Source: JAVMKJ01 sp031732875 (GTDB lineage Bacteria > Pseudomonadota > Gammaproteobacteria > Competibacterales > Competibacteraceae). From it: DNA of 29,933 bases. Of the stretch, positions 1 to 6,439 are shown one piece after another. Each line of letters starts with the position of its first letter. Positions within the stretch are counted from its first letter, which is position 1. The notes under the pieces are model-generated. The model ran no database searches. It saw only the letters and a list, made by a program, of their open reading frames with translations, and was not told the DNA's origin. The translations under genes and the position numbers were made by a program. Where the stretch lies: the NCBI GenBank assembly GCA_031732875.1, contig JAVMKL010000119.1:1-29933 (forward strand), in the 5' to 3' direction.

Positions 1-59
1 CAGTCCACACGGACGCTGCGCGATAAAGCCGCGCAGCGCCGGTGACTTCTACGTTAGGC
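1..59 (+). other. Partial attC-like recombination site upstream of cassette 1
   Basis: A 9-bp perfect stem is formed by 14-22 and 30-38 with a 7-base loop. It extends by two G-C pairs (11-12 with 39-40) across a single unpaired A at 13. The site ends in the core GTTAGGC at 53-59. One-sided unpaired bases near the stem are typical of attC hairpins, where they set strand choice. The left inverse core would lie before base 1, so the site is incomplete here. Confidence 0.5.
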
Positions 60-71
60 GCAGGAAAAAGC

Positions 72-917
72 ATGTACCTGCAACGATTCTCCGGTACTCG
101 CTGCTGCCTGTGTGGCAGCACTGATAGGCTTACTAGCGAGCACAAGATTAAAGCCTCTGCACTTCGGGCAGAATTCGGAAATGAGGCACTGTTCGTCGGC
201 ACCTCGGGCGATTCGACCCAAAAGCTACGCTCTGCACAAAGTGCCAATTCGAAACATTTGAAGTTCCCGGTCCAAATTTGCGAGGCCTGCAATACCGCCA
301 GAACTCAGCCCGCGGATCGTGAGTTCGATCGTTTTCACGGCCTCGCTATCGAGGTCCTCGGAGGCAAGGAAGATCCCGGCAAAGTTTTCGATCTCCCTCA
401 GTACCGTGTGGGCTCCGCTCCATATCTAAATGTTTTTCGGTACTTCGCAAAACTTATGTGCTGCCATATTGCTGCGGTAAATGGTCCAGTTCCAACAACT
501 CTCGCGGAGTTCGCGATTGGAAGAAATTCGCTCAATCGGATTTGGTTGCGGCTTAAGAGCGATCCCTCCTTCTTGCATATGGTTCTTATCATCGGAGATC
601 ATCGATATGCCGCTCATGGAGGTCTAATCGTGTATGGAGACAAGAACACCCATGAAGCAAATGGGTTTCATTCAACACTCACACTTGGTCCGCTTCAGTA
701 CGTATTCCATATGCGGCTAGAAGGCTTTGAAAAGGAGAAAATTCGGGAGACATTCCCAGATTTTCAAGAATGGTGTGTTCGCGAGGTGGAGTCAGCCTTG
801 AGAAATCCCATTTCTGATAGTGATTTGATTCGAGCTGGTCTCAATGATGAAAGCGCCCGACAATCGCTTGCACGCGACGTTATTGCCCCCGCTTCGCTCC
901 GGCAACGCCGCGCGTGA
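72..917 (+). CDS. HNH-endonuclease-like cassette protein
   Basis: The predicted protein has 281 residues. The ATG at 72 is preferred over a GTG at 42 because AGGA lies about 7 bases upstream and because 42 falls inside the attC stem. The N-terminus has a zinc-binding-type C11-x2-C14, then S22-E23-H24, and later C70-x2-C73-N74. This order (Cys pair, His, Cys pair, Asn) resembles a degenerate HNH nuclease core with a long insert between the halves. The remaining 200 residues carry no motif I recognise. The gene is less GC-biased than the chromosomal genes downstream, and its last codons run into the hairpin at 885-925. It is the first gene of the cassette array. The nuclease call rests on Cys/His/Asn spacing only; a structural zinc-finger protein is the main alternative. 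Confidence 0.5.
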   Translation: MYLQRFSGTRCCLCGSTDRLTSEHKIKASALRAEFGNEALFVGTSGDSTQKLRSAQSANSKHLKFPVQICEACNTARTQPADREFDRFHGLAIEVLGGKEDPGKVFDLPQYRVGSAPYLNVFRYFAKLMCCHIAAVNGPVPTTLAEFAIGRNSLNRIWLRLKSDPSFLHMVLIIGDHRYAAHGGLIVYGDKNTHEANGFHSTLTLGPLQYVFHMRLEGFEKEKIRETFPDFQEWCVREVESALRNPISDSDLIRAGLNDESARQSLARDVIAPASLRQRRA

Positions 918-934
918 AGCGGGGCGTTGTGCAG
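885..934 (+). other. attC-like site after cassette 1 (degenerate)
   Basis: The left arm 885-895 pairs with 916-925 over ten bases with one extra unpaired C on the left strand. The hairpin is followed at once by the core GTTGTGC (926-932). No inverse core complementary to the cassette 1 start (GTTAGGC) is visible to the left, so the site looks degenerate, or the cassette has been rearranged. The 3' end of the HNH-like gene lies within the stem. Confidence 0.45.
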
Positions 935-980
935 TCCGGACCGGAGTTTCCGAAGGTTGCGGCCTTCGTTGGAGCTGTCG

Positions 981-1751
981 ATGATTCGAGACTACTTCAA
1001 TTCCCTCGCTGACGTCCTCTCAGCGAGGAGCAAGTCAGCGTCATTCAGCGGGCATCGGCCCGATACTGGAACCAACAGGGAGGAGCTTCTCATCGAGATC
1101 CTCAACAAGCACCTGCCGGACAGATTGAGAGCCATTGGCGGCGGCAAGGTTCTGAACCTCCAGGGCGACTTGTCTCGGCAGATCGACGTGATCGTTAAGA
1201 ACGATCTCTTCCCCAAGTTCGCAGAACACGACAAGAGCTGTGTCATCGCCGAGAGCGTCGCAGGAGTGATCGGGGTAAGGTCGTATCTCGACAAGCTTGG
1301 TCTTGAGGAGTCGATCGAAAATGTCGCCAGTGTACCAGGATTCTCTGATAAGACACTGTCGATGACCAATTCCTCACTCGTCAGGGTTGACCTGCAAGCT
1401 CAATTCTTGGCGAAATGGCCCTTCAGAGCGGTCTTTGCTTACGACAGCATAGACCCGGACACTATCTACAAGCATGCGTTGGCGTATTACCAGGCGCACA
1501 GTTCGAGAGTGCGGGAGTTTCCTGACATGATCGTGGTCAACAAGGGGATCTGCATCAGATACCTACGAGACGGCGGCGTGCTTCAAGATGGAACCAAGCT
1601 ACCAGCAAATTATCTACAACCGCTACTGCTGAAGGATACGACACAGGGTTACCCAATCGCCGGAATGATCACAACTCTCAACGACTACGTGCCGTGGATG
1701 CACTACATGAAGTTCAACTTTTCGCCGTACATCGATAGTGCGTACGCGTAA
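981..1751 (+). CDS. DUF6602-like (PD-(D/E)XK-fold-like) cassette protein with altered active site
   Basis: The protein has 256 residues from the ATG at 981, which has GGAG six bases upstream. A longer frame from 927 would begin inside the attC core and is unlikely. The order of motifs matches the DUF6602 family as I know it: an N-terminal helix with E34, a Gly-rich turn, GDLSRQIDVIV (D69), then AESVAGVIGVRSYL at 90-103. Family members usually read V-I-E-V-K at the last motif, which is the E-x-K of a PD-(D/E)XK nuclease; here it reads V-I-G-V-R (G98, R100). The fold is therefore probably kept but catalysis may be lost or shifted. The gene sits alone in its cassette, bounded by an exactly complementary 9-base core pair. 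Family assignment is from memory of motif order, not a search. Confidence 0.55.
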   Translation: MIRDYFNSLADVLSARSKSASFSGHRPDTGTNREELLIEILNKHLPDRLRAIGGGKVLNLQGDLSRQIDVIVKNDLFPKFAEHDKSCVIAESVAGVIGVRSYLDKLGLEESIENVASVPGFSDKTLSMTNSSLVRVDLQAQFLAKWPFRAVFAYDSIDPDTIYKHALAYYQAHSSRVREFPDMIVVNKGICIRYLRDGGVLQDGTKLPANYLQPLLLKDTTQGYPIAGMITTLNDYVPWMHYMKFNFSPYIDSAYA

Positions 1752-1754
1752 GGG

Positions 1755-1854
1755 CTGCACAACAACCGCATCAACCCGACGGCAGGCGCACAGCGGTCGG
1801 GGTAGGAATAGAGGTGGTGCGGCGCCTGCCGCGGGTTATATGGAGCGTTAGGGC
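1755..1854 (+). other. attC recombination site of cassette 2
   Basis: The inverse core CTGCACAAC (1755-1763) begins four bases after the stop codon and is the exact complement of the cassette start at 926-934. The stem is formed by 1780-1789 with 1822-1831 (ten bases, perfect) and is continued by 1773-1778 with 1832-1837. A single unpaired A at 1779 lies between the two helices. The site ends in the core beginning at GTT 1847-1849. Length (about 100 nt), symmetry and the lone extrahelical base all fit attC sites. Confidence 0.7.
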
Positions 1855-1882
1855 TCAACAATTAACCGTATCAGGAGGACCG

Positions 1883-2518
1883 ATGGCAGACAATTCTATG
1901 TACCATGATGGAATGCGTCAGCTCCAGGACATACGCGAAACGAGACGCCTCGCTGATCGGCTGGAGCAAACCATAGTTCACACAGCGTTCACCGACGAGG
2001 ACCGTGCGTTTATCGAACGCTGTCCTATGTTTTTTGTAGCAACCGCTGACCCCAGTGGCCGCCCTGACTGCTCATATAAAGGTGGCCTGCCCGGGTTCGT
2101 ACGGGTCCTCGATGAACGCACTCTCGCGTTCCCCGACTACGACGGCAACGGCATGTACCGATCCTGGGGAAACCTTCTCCTTAATCCATACGTCGGGCTC
2201 CTTTTCCTGGACTTCGAGAATCCGAAACGAGTCCGAGTAAACGGCCCAGCGCAGATCAGCTCCGATGACCCTTTGCGCGCCGAGTATCCAGGTTCGGTCT
2301 TCATCATCCGGGTGACGGCAGAGAAAATCTTTCCCGCATGCCCTCGCTACATTCACAAGATGCAACTTGTGGAGTTCTCGACCTACGTCCCACAGCCAGA
2401 CTACACACCACCGATTCCGGTCTGGAAGACGTTCGACGCGTTCCGTGACGCACTTCCAGTCCGTGACCGTCCGGACATAAGTGATGATGGAACTACCACC
2501 ACGCCTGTTGAGCCCTAA
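1883..2518 (+). CDS. Pyridoxamine 5'-phosphate oxidase family protein (flavin split-barrel)
   Basis: The protein has 211 residues. The ATG at 1883 is chosen because a strong AGGAGG lies six bases upstream; a GTG at 1814 falls inside attC2. After an N-terminal helical stretch, residues about 48-125 read FFVATADPSGRPDCSYKGG, then DYDGNGMYRSWGNLLLNPYVGLLFLDF and VRVNGPAQI. This is the pattern of FMN-binding split-barrel proteins related to PdxH, in which strand pairs and the N-x-R/W-G-N-L segment hold the flavin phosphate. General stress or xenobiotic reductase roles are known in the family, but the substrate here cannot be told. The stop codon TAA at 2516-2518 lies inside the cassette's inverse core, so the recombination site supplies the stop. 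Confidence 0.75.
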   Translation: MADNSMYHDGMRQLQDIRETRRLADRLEQTIVHTAFTDEDRAFIERCPMFFVATADPSGRPDCSYKGGLPGFVRVLDERTLAFPDYDGNGMYRSWGNLLLNPYVGLLFLDFENPKRVRVNGPAQISSDDPLRAEYPGSVFIIRVTAEKIFPACPRYIHKMQLVEFSTYVPQPDYTPPIPVWKTFDAFRDALPVRDRPDISDDGTTTTPVEP

Positions 2519-2649
2519 CAGTCATGTCGCTGGAACGTCACTCCGGACGATGAAAGTCGATACTTTCATGGCAACCCGCACATAAACCTGACCGCCCAAC
2601 AGCGGCGCTCCACTTGCTGTTGTCCAGCAGATTATGCGCCCCGTTGGGC
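2510..2649 (+). other. attC recombination site of cassette 3
   Basis: The inverse core GAGCCCTAAC (2510-2519) is the exact 10-base complement of the cassette start (1847-1856). No GTT core occurs until GTTGGGC at 2643-2649, giving a 140-nt site near the upper size known for attC. GCTGGA (2529-2534) can pair with TCCAGC (2623-2628). Inside it, an 8-bp perfect hairpin with a 4-base loop sits near 2550-2569, and a nested GCCCAAC (2594-2600) also complements the closing core. A shorter 56-nt attC at 2594-2649 is therefore an alternative reading. Confidence 0.55.
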
Positions 2650-2701
2650 CACTCGGATACAGTCGTGCCCTCGGTAAATCGGTGATGTAGGGCATCAGAA
2701 A

Positions 2702-3262
2702 ATGGTTATAGCGGATATTCGCGCAGCGCTTGCCGGATCTACCACACGAGATTCGTGCTCGATTTTCCCAACCATATTCGTACCCCGTCCACAGAGCATG
2801 GATCGAGCGCCAAGGCCCGGAGCAGATTGGGCCATCGCGTGGTATCGGAAACGAGGGTTGCTTGCTGACAGAACCAGAATGAATTTGTACGGATATCCCG
2901 GAATCCTGCGCGATTTCTATTACGAGCGCTACAGTGCGGGCGAGCCTGAGGAGACGACGGCATTGCCAAGTCAATACCAAGATCTTGCTGCGGAATTCGA
3001 GCGAGAGCGGGGTGCGCTTCGAGATGCGATTGGAGACACCGCTTTAGAGTTGGTATGGGATGCAGTGTTCGGAGAAGACGGTGATGAAATGGATCTCGCA
3101 CCAGGAGCCCCTGACCTTCTGGTATGGGCGCCAGATGCGTCGATCTGGTTCTTCACGGAGGTAAAGTCAGGTGCGGATTCACTACGCCCATCGCAAACTG
3201 ATTGGCTTTGGCGCAACCGTGAGATCGCATCCGGCCACTATGTACTTACCATCCTCTCGTAG
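2702..3262 (+). CDS. VRR-NUC domain nuclease-like cassette protein
   Basis: The protein has 186 residues. The C-terminal part reads G-A-P-D-L-L-V-W (P137, D138), then F-T-E-V-K (E153, K155), then Q165-T-D-W168. This is the compact D...E-x-K...Q order of VRR-NUC domains, a PD-(D/E)XK nuclease group found in phage and restriction-type proteins and in eukaryotic FAN1. The usual catalytic residues are present. The N-terminal 60 residues look unstructured, so the ATG at 2702 is not certain; ATGs at 2798 (residue 33) and 2879 (residue 60) are alternatives. An AGGG about ten bases before 2702 gives weak support. The gene fills the fourth cassette, which opens at the core 2643-2652. Likely a small standalone structure- or strand-specific nuclease; its target is unknown. 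Confidence 0.65.
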   Translation: MVIADIRAALAGSTTRDSCSIFPTIFVPRPQSMDRAPRPGADWAIAWYRKRGLLADRTRMNLYGYPGILRDFYYERYSAGEPEETTALPSQYQDLAAEFERERGALRDAIGDTALELVWDAVFGEDGDEMDLAPGAPDLLVWAPDASIWFFTEVKSGADSLRPSQTDWLWRNREIASGHYVLTILS

Positions 3263-3306
3263 TGTTCTACTCTTGGGCGCGCTCGGCATCTGTGGGCTGA
3301 ACGGTC

Positions 3307-3316
3307 GTGGCCCAAT
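3307..3316 (+). other. Inverse core of cassette 4, interrupted by insertion
   Basis: GTGGCCCAA at 3307-3315 matches the complement of the cassette 4 start (2643-2652) at nine of ten positions. The match breaks at 3316, where the expected C is T, and the sequence then becomes the reverse-oriented intron-like element. The rest of this attC is not recognisable downstream. Confidence 0.55.
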
Positions 3317-3725
3317 CAGGTCGCCGGGGGTTTCTCTCCACCGGCTCCCACAGCACCCCGCATGCGGGTCCGCACGGGGCGTTTCCTCCGGGATTGAAAG
3401 GAACACCATGAAATGGTGACCTCCAACGCTGGCTACGCGACCTGTCGCCAAGGCCGTTTCACCCGGTCGGGTGCGCTACGACTGCTGAGACTCGCCCGTC
3501 TCTCGCGTTGCCGAAGGTTCGAGCCTTCACCGTGTCCCGCCCATTACGGTGGACGTTGGGCTACTATGCCGTCTGCTGACGTCTGTCCCGTCCCGCCAGG
3601 CGTTGCCGCCCGGCGCGCTGCCCGAGTCGCGGTAGGGTCCGGTGGTGATTCCCGCCCTTTCGGGTTGGCCCTCAGTCCGGTTCCCCTGGCGACTACAGCC
3701 CCCGTCGGGTTCGTGACCTTACAAG
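3316..3725 (-). mobile_element. ORF-less relic of a class C (attC-targeting) group II intron
   Basis: This 523-base gap between genes (3263-3785) holds no credible coding sequence. Read on the minus strand it ends in a domain V-like hairpin (3353-3382) and a domain VI-like hairpin (3323-3345), and then abuts a cassette core at 3316. Upstream on that strand is the segment at 3561-3586 (GACGTCAGCAGACGG and following), which I recall from the region just before the maturase gene in class C introns. No reverse transcriptase/maturase is present, so it would be an ORF-less derivative. Known class C-attC introns insert in the bottom strand of attC sites and so run opposite to the cassettes, as here. 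The 5' end is unclear: I do not find the usual GTGYG start, and 3725 is a guess. Recognition is by eye and memory. Confidence 0.5.
3319..3382 (-). ncRNA. Group II intron domain V and VI-like hairpins
   Basis: On the minus strand, 3382-3353 folds as a 7-bp helix (CGCCCCG with CGGGGTG, including one G-U pair at the CGC triad), a two-base TG bulge on the 3' strand, and a 4-bp helix capped by four bases. Domain V has this plan: catalytic triad with a G-U pair, 3'-strand two-base bulge, short capped helix. The total is slightly short of the usual 34 nt. Eight bases or so later comes a GCCGG/CCGGC stem with an A-rich loop (3345-3323), fitting domain VI, followed by GACCTGAT ending in A-Y as intron 3' ends do. 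Confidence 0.45.
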
Positions 3726-3785
3726 GGCTGGTTGTGCTATCTTACCGCCCTTCGCTTTACAGCCAGTTAACGCCAGGGAATCGCC

Positions 3786-6380
3786 GTGATCGCCGAGTCT
3801 TACAACCCGCAAGTCATTGAAGCGGAAGCGCAACGCCATTGGGACGAGCAGCGGGTCTTCGCCGCGCGCGAGGAACCGGGCCGCGAGAAGTATTACTGTC
3901 TGTCGATGTTTCCCTATCCCAGCGGGCGGTTGCACATGGGCCACGTGCGCAACTACACCATCGGCGACGTGATCGCCCGCTACCAGCGGATGCTGGGTCG
4001 GAACGTGCTGCAACCAATGGGCTGGGACGCCTTCGGCCTGCCGGCCGAGAATGCCGCCATGGCCGGCGGCATGGCGCCCGCACGGTGGACCTGGGACAAC
4101 ATCGCCTACATGAAAAAGCAGCTCCGGATGCTGGGCTTCGCACTGGACTGGGATCGCGAGGTGGCGACCTGCCAGCCGGAGTACTACCGCTGGAACCAGT
4201 GGTTGTTCCTGCGGATGCTGGAGAAGGGCATCGTTTATCTGAAGACCGGCGTGGTGAACTGGGACCCGGTGGATCAGACCGTGCTGGCCAACGAACAGGT
4301 GATCGACGGCCGCGGCTGGCGCACCGGCGCGGTGGTCGAAAAGCGTGAAATCCCGATGTACTACATGGCGATCACCCGCTACGCCGAGGAGTTGCTGGCG
4401 GAACTGGACCAACTGCCCGGCTGGCCCGAGCAGGTCAAGCTGATGCAGAAAAACTGGATCGGCAAAAGTCACGGGGTGCGGATCGGTTTCCCGCATAGCG
4501 TCGGCGAGGGTGGCATCCTTTGGGTCTTCACCACCCGCGCCGACACCCTGCTGGGCGCGACCTACGTCGCGGTGGCCGCCGAACATCCCCTGGCGCTTTA
4601 CGCCGCCAAGGGCAACCCCGATCTGGCCGCCTTCATCGACGAATGCCGGCACGGCGGCGTCACCGAGGCCGAACTGGCGATCCAGGAAAAGAAGGGCCTG
4701 CCCACCGGCCTGACCGTCGCTCATCCGCTGACCGGCGAGCAACTGCCGCTGTGGGTGGCCAACTACGTGCTGATGGGCTACGGCGAAGGCGCGGTGATGG
4801 CGGTGCCGGCGCACGACGAGCGCGACTTCGAGTTCGCGCACAAGTTCGGTTTGCCGATCAGGCCGGTGATTCGTACCCGCGCCGGCGACGACACCCCGGC
4901 GCCGTGGCGGGATGCCTACGCCGATTACGGGGTCTGCGTCAATTCCGGCAAGTACGATGGCCTCGACTTCACGCAAGCGGTGGACGCCATCGCCGCCGAC
5001 CTGAGCGCCAGGGGTCTGGGCGAAAAGAAGGTCACCTGGCGGTTGCGCGACTGGGGCATTTCCCGCCAGCGCTACTGGGGCACGCCGATCCCGATCGTGC
5101 ATTGCGAATCCTGCGGCGCGGTGCCGGTGCCGGACGAGCAATTGCCGGTGGTTCTCCCCGATCATCTGGTGCCGGACGGTTCCGGCAACCCGCTCGACAA
5201 GTACCCGGAATTTCTCAACCGCGATTGTCCGGCGTGCGGCCGGCCGGCCCGGCGCGAAACCGATACCATGGATACCTTCGTGGATTCGTCCTGGTACTTC
5301 TTTCGCTACTGCACGCCGGGCGCGGGCGCGATGGTGGACGCCCGCGCCGACTACTGGATGCCGGTCGATCAATACGTCGGCGGCATCGAGCACGCCATCC
5401 TGCATCTGCTCTATTCCCGGTTCTGGACCAAGGTGATGCGCGATCTGGGCTTGACCGCGGTTTCGGAACCGTTCGCCAACCTGCTGACCCAGGGCATGGT
5501 GGTGGCGCCCACCTTTTACCGGGAAGGCGCGGACGGCCGCAAGCAGTGGATCAACCCGGCCGATATCGCGGCCCAAACCGACGACCGAGGTCGCCTGACC
5601 GGCGCCACCCTCAAGAGCGATGGCCGGCCGGTGGCGATGGGTGGCATCGAGAAGATGTCCAAGTCCAAGAACAACGGGGTGGACCCGCAGGCGCTGATCG
5701 AACAGTACGGCGCCGATACCGCCCGACTGTTCATGATGTTCGCCGCGCCGCCCGACCAGGCGCTGGAGTGGTCGGATTCCGGGGTGGCCGGCGCCTACCG
5801 CTTCCTGCGAAGACTGTGGATCTACGCCGCCGAGCATCAGGAGATTCTGCGCGCCACCGGCGAGCCGGATGCCGCGATTCTGTCGGAGCCCCTGCGCGAG
5901 GTGCGGCGCGAAGTGCACGAGGCGCTGCGACAGGCGCTGTACGATTTCGGCCGCCATCAGTTCAACACCGTGGTCTCCGGCGGCATGAAGATACTGAACG
6001 CCCTGGGCCGGATCGAGGCCGGCGAGCGCGGGGCGGCCGACGCCGTGCGCCGCGAGGGACTGAGCATCCTGCTGCGACTGCTGTCGCCGATCGTCCCACA
6101 CATCACTCACGTCCTGTGGCGGGAACTGGGCCAGGGCGACGATGTGTTGAACGCCGCATGGCCCGTGCCCGACGCGGCAGCGCTGGCCCGCAATCTGGTG
6201 ACGCTGGTGGTGCAGGTCAACGGCAAGCTGCGCGGCCAGATCGAGGTTCCCGCCGACGCCGGGCGCGCCGCCATCGAGCAGGCGGCACAAGCCGAACCCA
6301 ACGCACGGCGTTTCGTCGAGGACAGGCCGATCCGCAAGGTCGTGATCGTCCCCGGCAAGCTGGTCAACCTGGTGTGTTGA
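3786..6380 (+). CDS. leuS: Leucine--tRNA ligase
   Basis: LeuRS charges tRNA-Leu with leucine in the cytoplasm. The 864 residues match the usual bacterial length (about 860). The class I signature HMGH is at 50-53 and KMSKS at 623-627. Between them lie the large CP1 editing insert and the Leu-specific segment with the Cys pairs CESC and CPAC. The C-terminal anticodon-binding and tail domain ends in VIVPGKLVNLV, typical of the family. The start is GTG at 3786, supported by AGGG about eight bases upstream and by the family N-terminus (YNPQ-x-IE). It opens the long plus-strand housekeeping run. The native promoter must lie within roughly the 60 bases between the intron relic and the start; TATCTT at 3738-3743 is a possible -10, but no good -35 precedes it. 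Confidence 0.98.
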   Translation: MIAESYNPQVIEAEAQRHWDEQRVFAAREEPGREKYYCLSMFPYPSGRLHMGHVRNYTIGDVIARYQRMLGRNVLQPMGWDAFGLPAENAAMAGGMAPARWTWDNIAYMKKQLRMLGFALDWDREVATCQPEYYRWNQWLFLRMLEKGIVYLKTGVVNWDPVDQTVLANEQVIDGRGWRTGAVVEKREIPMYYMAITRYAEELLAELDQLPGWPEQVKLMQKNWIGKSHGVRIGFPHSVGEGGILWVFTTRADTLLGATYVAVAAEHPLALYAAKGNPDLAAFIDECRHGGVTEAELAIQEKKGLPTGLTVAHPLTGEQLPLWVANYVLMGYGEGAVMAVPAHDERDFEFAHKFGLPIRPVIRTRAGDDTPAPWRDAYADYGVCVNSGKYDGLDFTQAVDAIAADLSARGLGEKKVTWRLRDWGISRQRYWGTPIPIVHCESCGAVPVPDEQLPVVLPDHLVPDGSGNPLDKYPEFLNRDCPACGRPARRETDTMDTFVDSSWYFFRYCTPGAGAMVDARADYWMPVDQYVGGIEHAILHLLYSRFWTKVMRDLGLTAVSEPFANLLTQGMVVAPTFYREGADGRKQWINPADIAAQTDDRGRLTGATLKSDGRPVAMGGIEKMSKSKNNGVDPQALIEQYGADTARLFMMFAAPPDQALEWSDSGVAGAYRFLRRLWIYAAEHQEILRATGEPDAAILSEPLREVRREVHEALRQALYDFGRHQFNTVVSGGMKILNALGRIEAGERGAADAVRREGLSILLRLLSPIVPHITHVLWRELGQGDDVLNAAWPVPDAAALARNLVTLVVQVNGKLRGQIEVPADAGRAAIEQAAQAEPNARRFVEDRPIRKVVIVPGKLVNLVC

Positions 6381-6398
6381 ACGGGTGGCATCAATACT

Positions 6399-6434
6399 CC
6401 CCTCGCCCTCTGGGAGAGGGGCTGGGGGTGAGGG
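6399..6434 (+). repeat. GC-rich dispersed repeat, copy 1 (before lptE)
   Basis: The segment contains CCCTC and GGGAGAGGGG arms followed by CTGGGGGTGAGGG. The same motif, in reverse orientation and slightly diverged, is at 13101-13140. It resembles the short repeats common in intergenic DNA of many beta- and gammaproteobacteria. It fills most of the gap between leuS and lptE and supplies the purine-rich stretch just upstream of the lptE start. Confidence 0.65.
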
Positions 6435-6439
6435 CGGTG

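Larger units (their letters stand above)
1..3316 (+). mobile_element. Integron-type gene cassette array (four cassettes, no integrase in window)
   Basis: Four unrelated plus-strand genes are each followed by an imperfect hairpin and bounded by short core sites. Seen directly: GTTGTGCAG at 926-934 is the exact reverse complement of CTGCACAAC at 1755-1763; GTTAGGGCTC at 1847-1856 of GAGCCCTAAC at 2510-2519; and GTTGGGCCAC at 2643-2652 matches 9 of 10 bases with 3307-3316. In a circularised integron cassette the start of the cassette and its inverse core come together in one attC, so this pairing is expected. The first cassette starts at GTTAGGC (53-59), but I find no matching inverse core for it. 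The array is either the distal part of an integron whose integrase lies upstream of the window, or an integrase-less cluster of attC sites. Confidence 0.7.

Noticed and set aside
3182..3451. An 89-codon minus-strand open frame across the domain V-like hairpin
   Set aside because: It spans the predicted structured RNA and the end of the VRR-NUC gene; similar frames are commonly mis-called over group II intron ends.
3555..3561. GTTGGGC, identical to the cassette 4 core
   Set aside because: It lies about 240 bases from the inverse core and inside the intron-like sequence, with no supporting stem; treated as chance.
3731..3737. GTTGTGC, identical to the cassette 2 core, near the leuS promoter
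   Set aside because: No paired inverse core or hairpin to the left; may be the remnant of the attC right half but cannot be supported.
3413..3820. A 135-codon plus-strand open frame between the cassette array and leuS
   Set aside because: It overlaps the leuS start, has Arg/Ser/Pro-rich random composition, and the DNA is better explained as intron relic on the other strand.
3693..6290. An 865-codon open frame on the minus strand opposite leuS
   Set aside because: It mirrors the codon bias of leuS in GC-rich DNA, has no recognisable domains and no ribosome binding site; leuS itself is beyond doubt.
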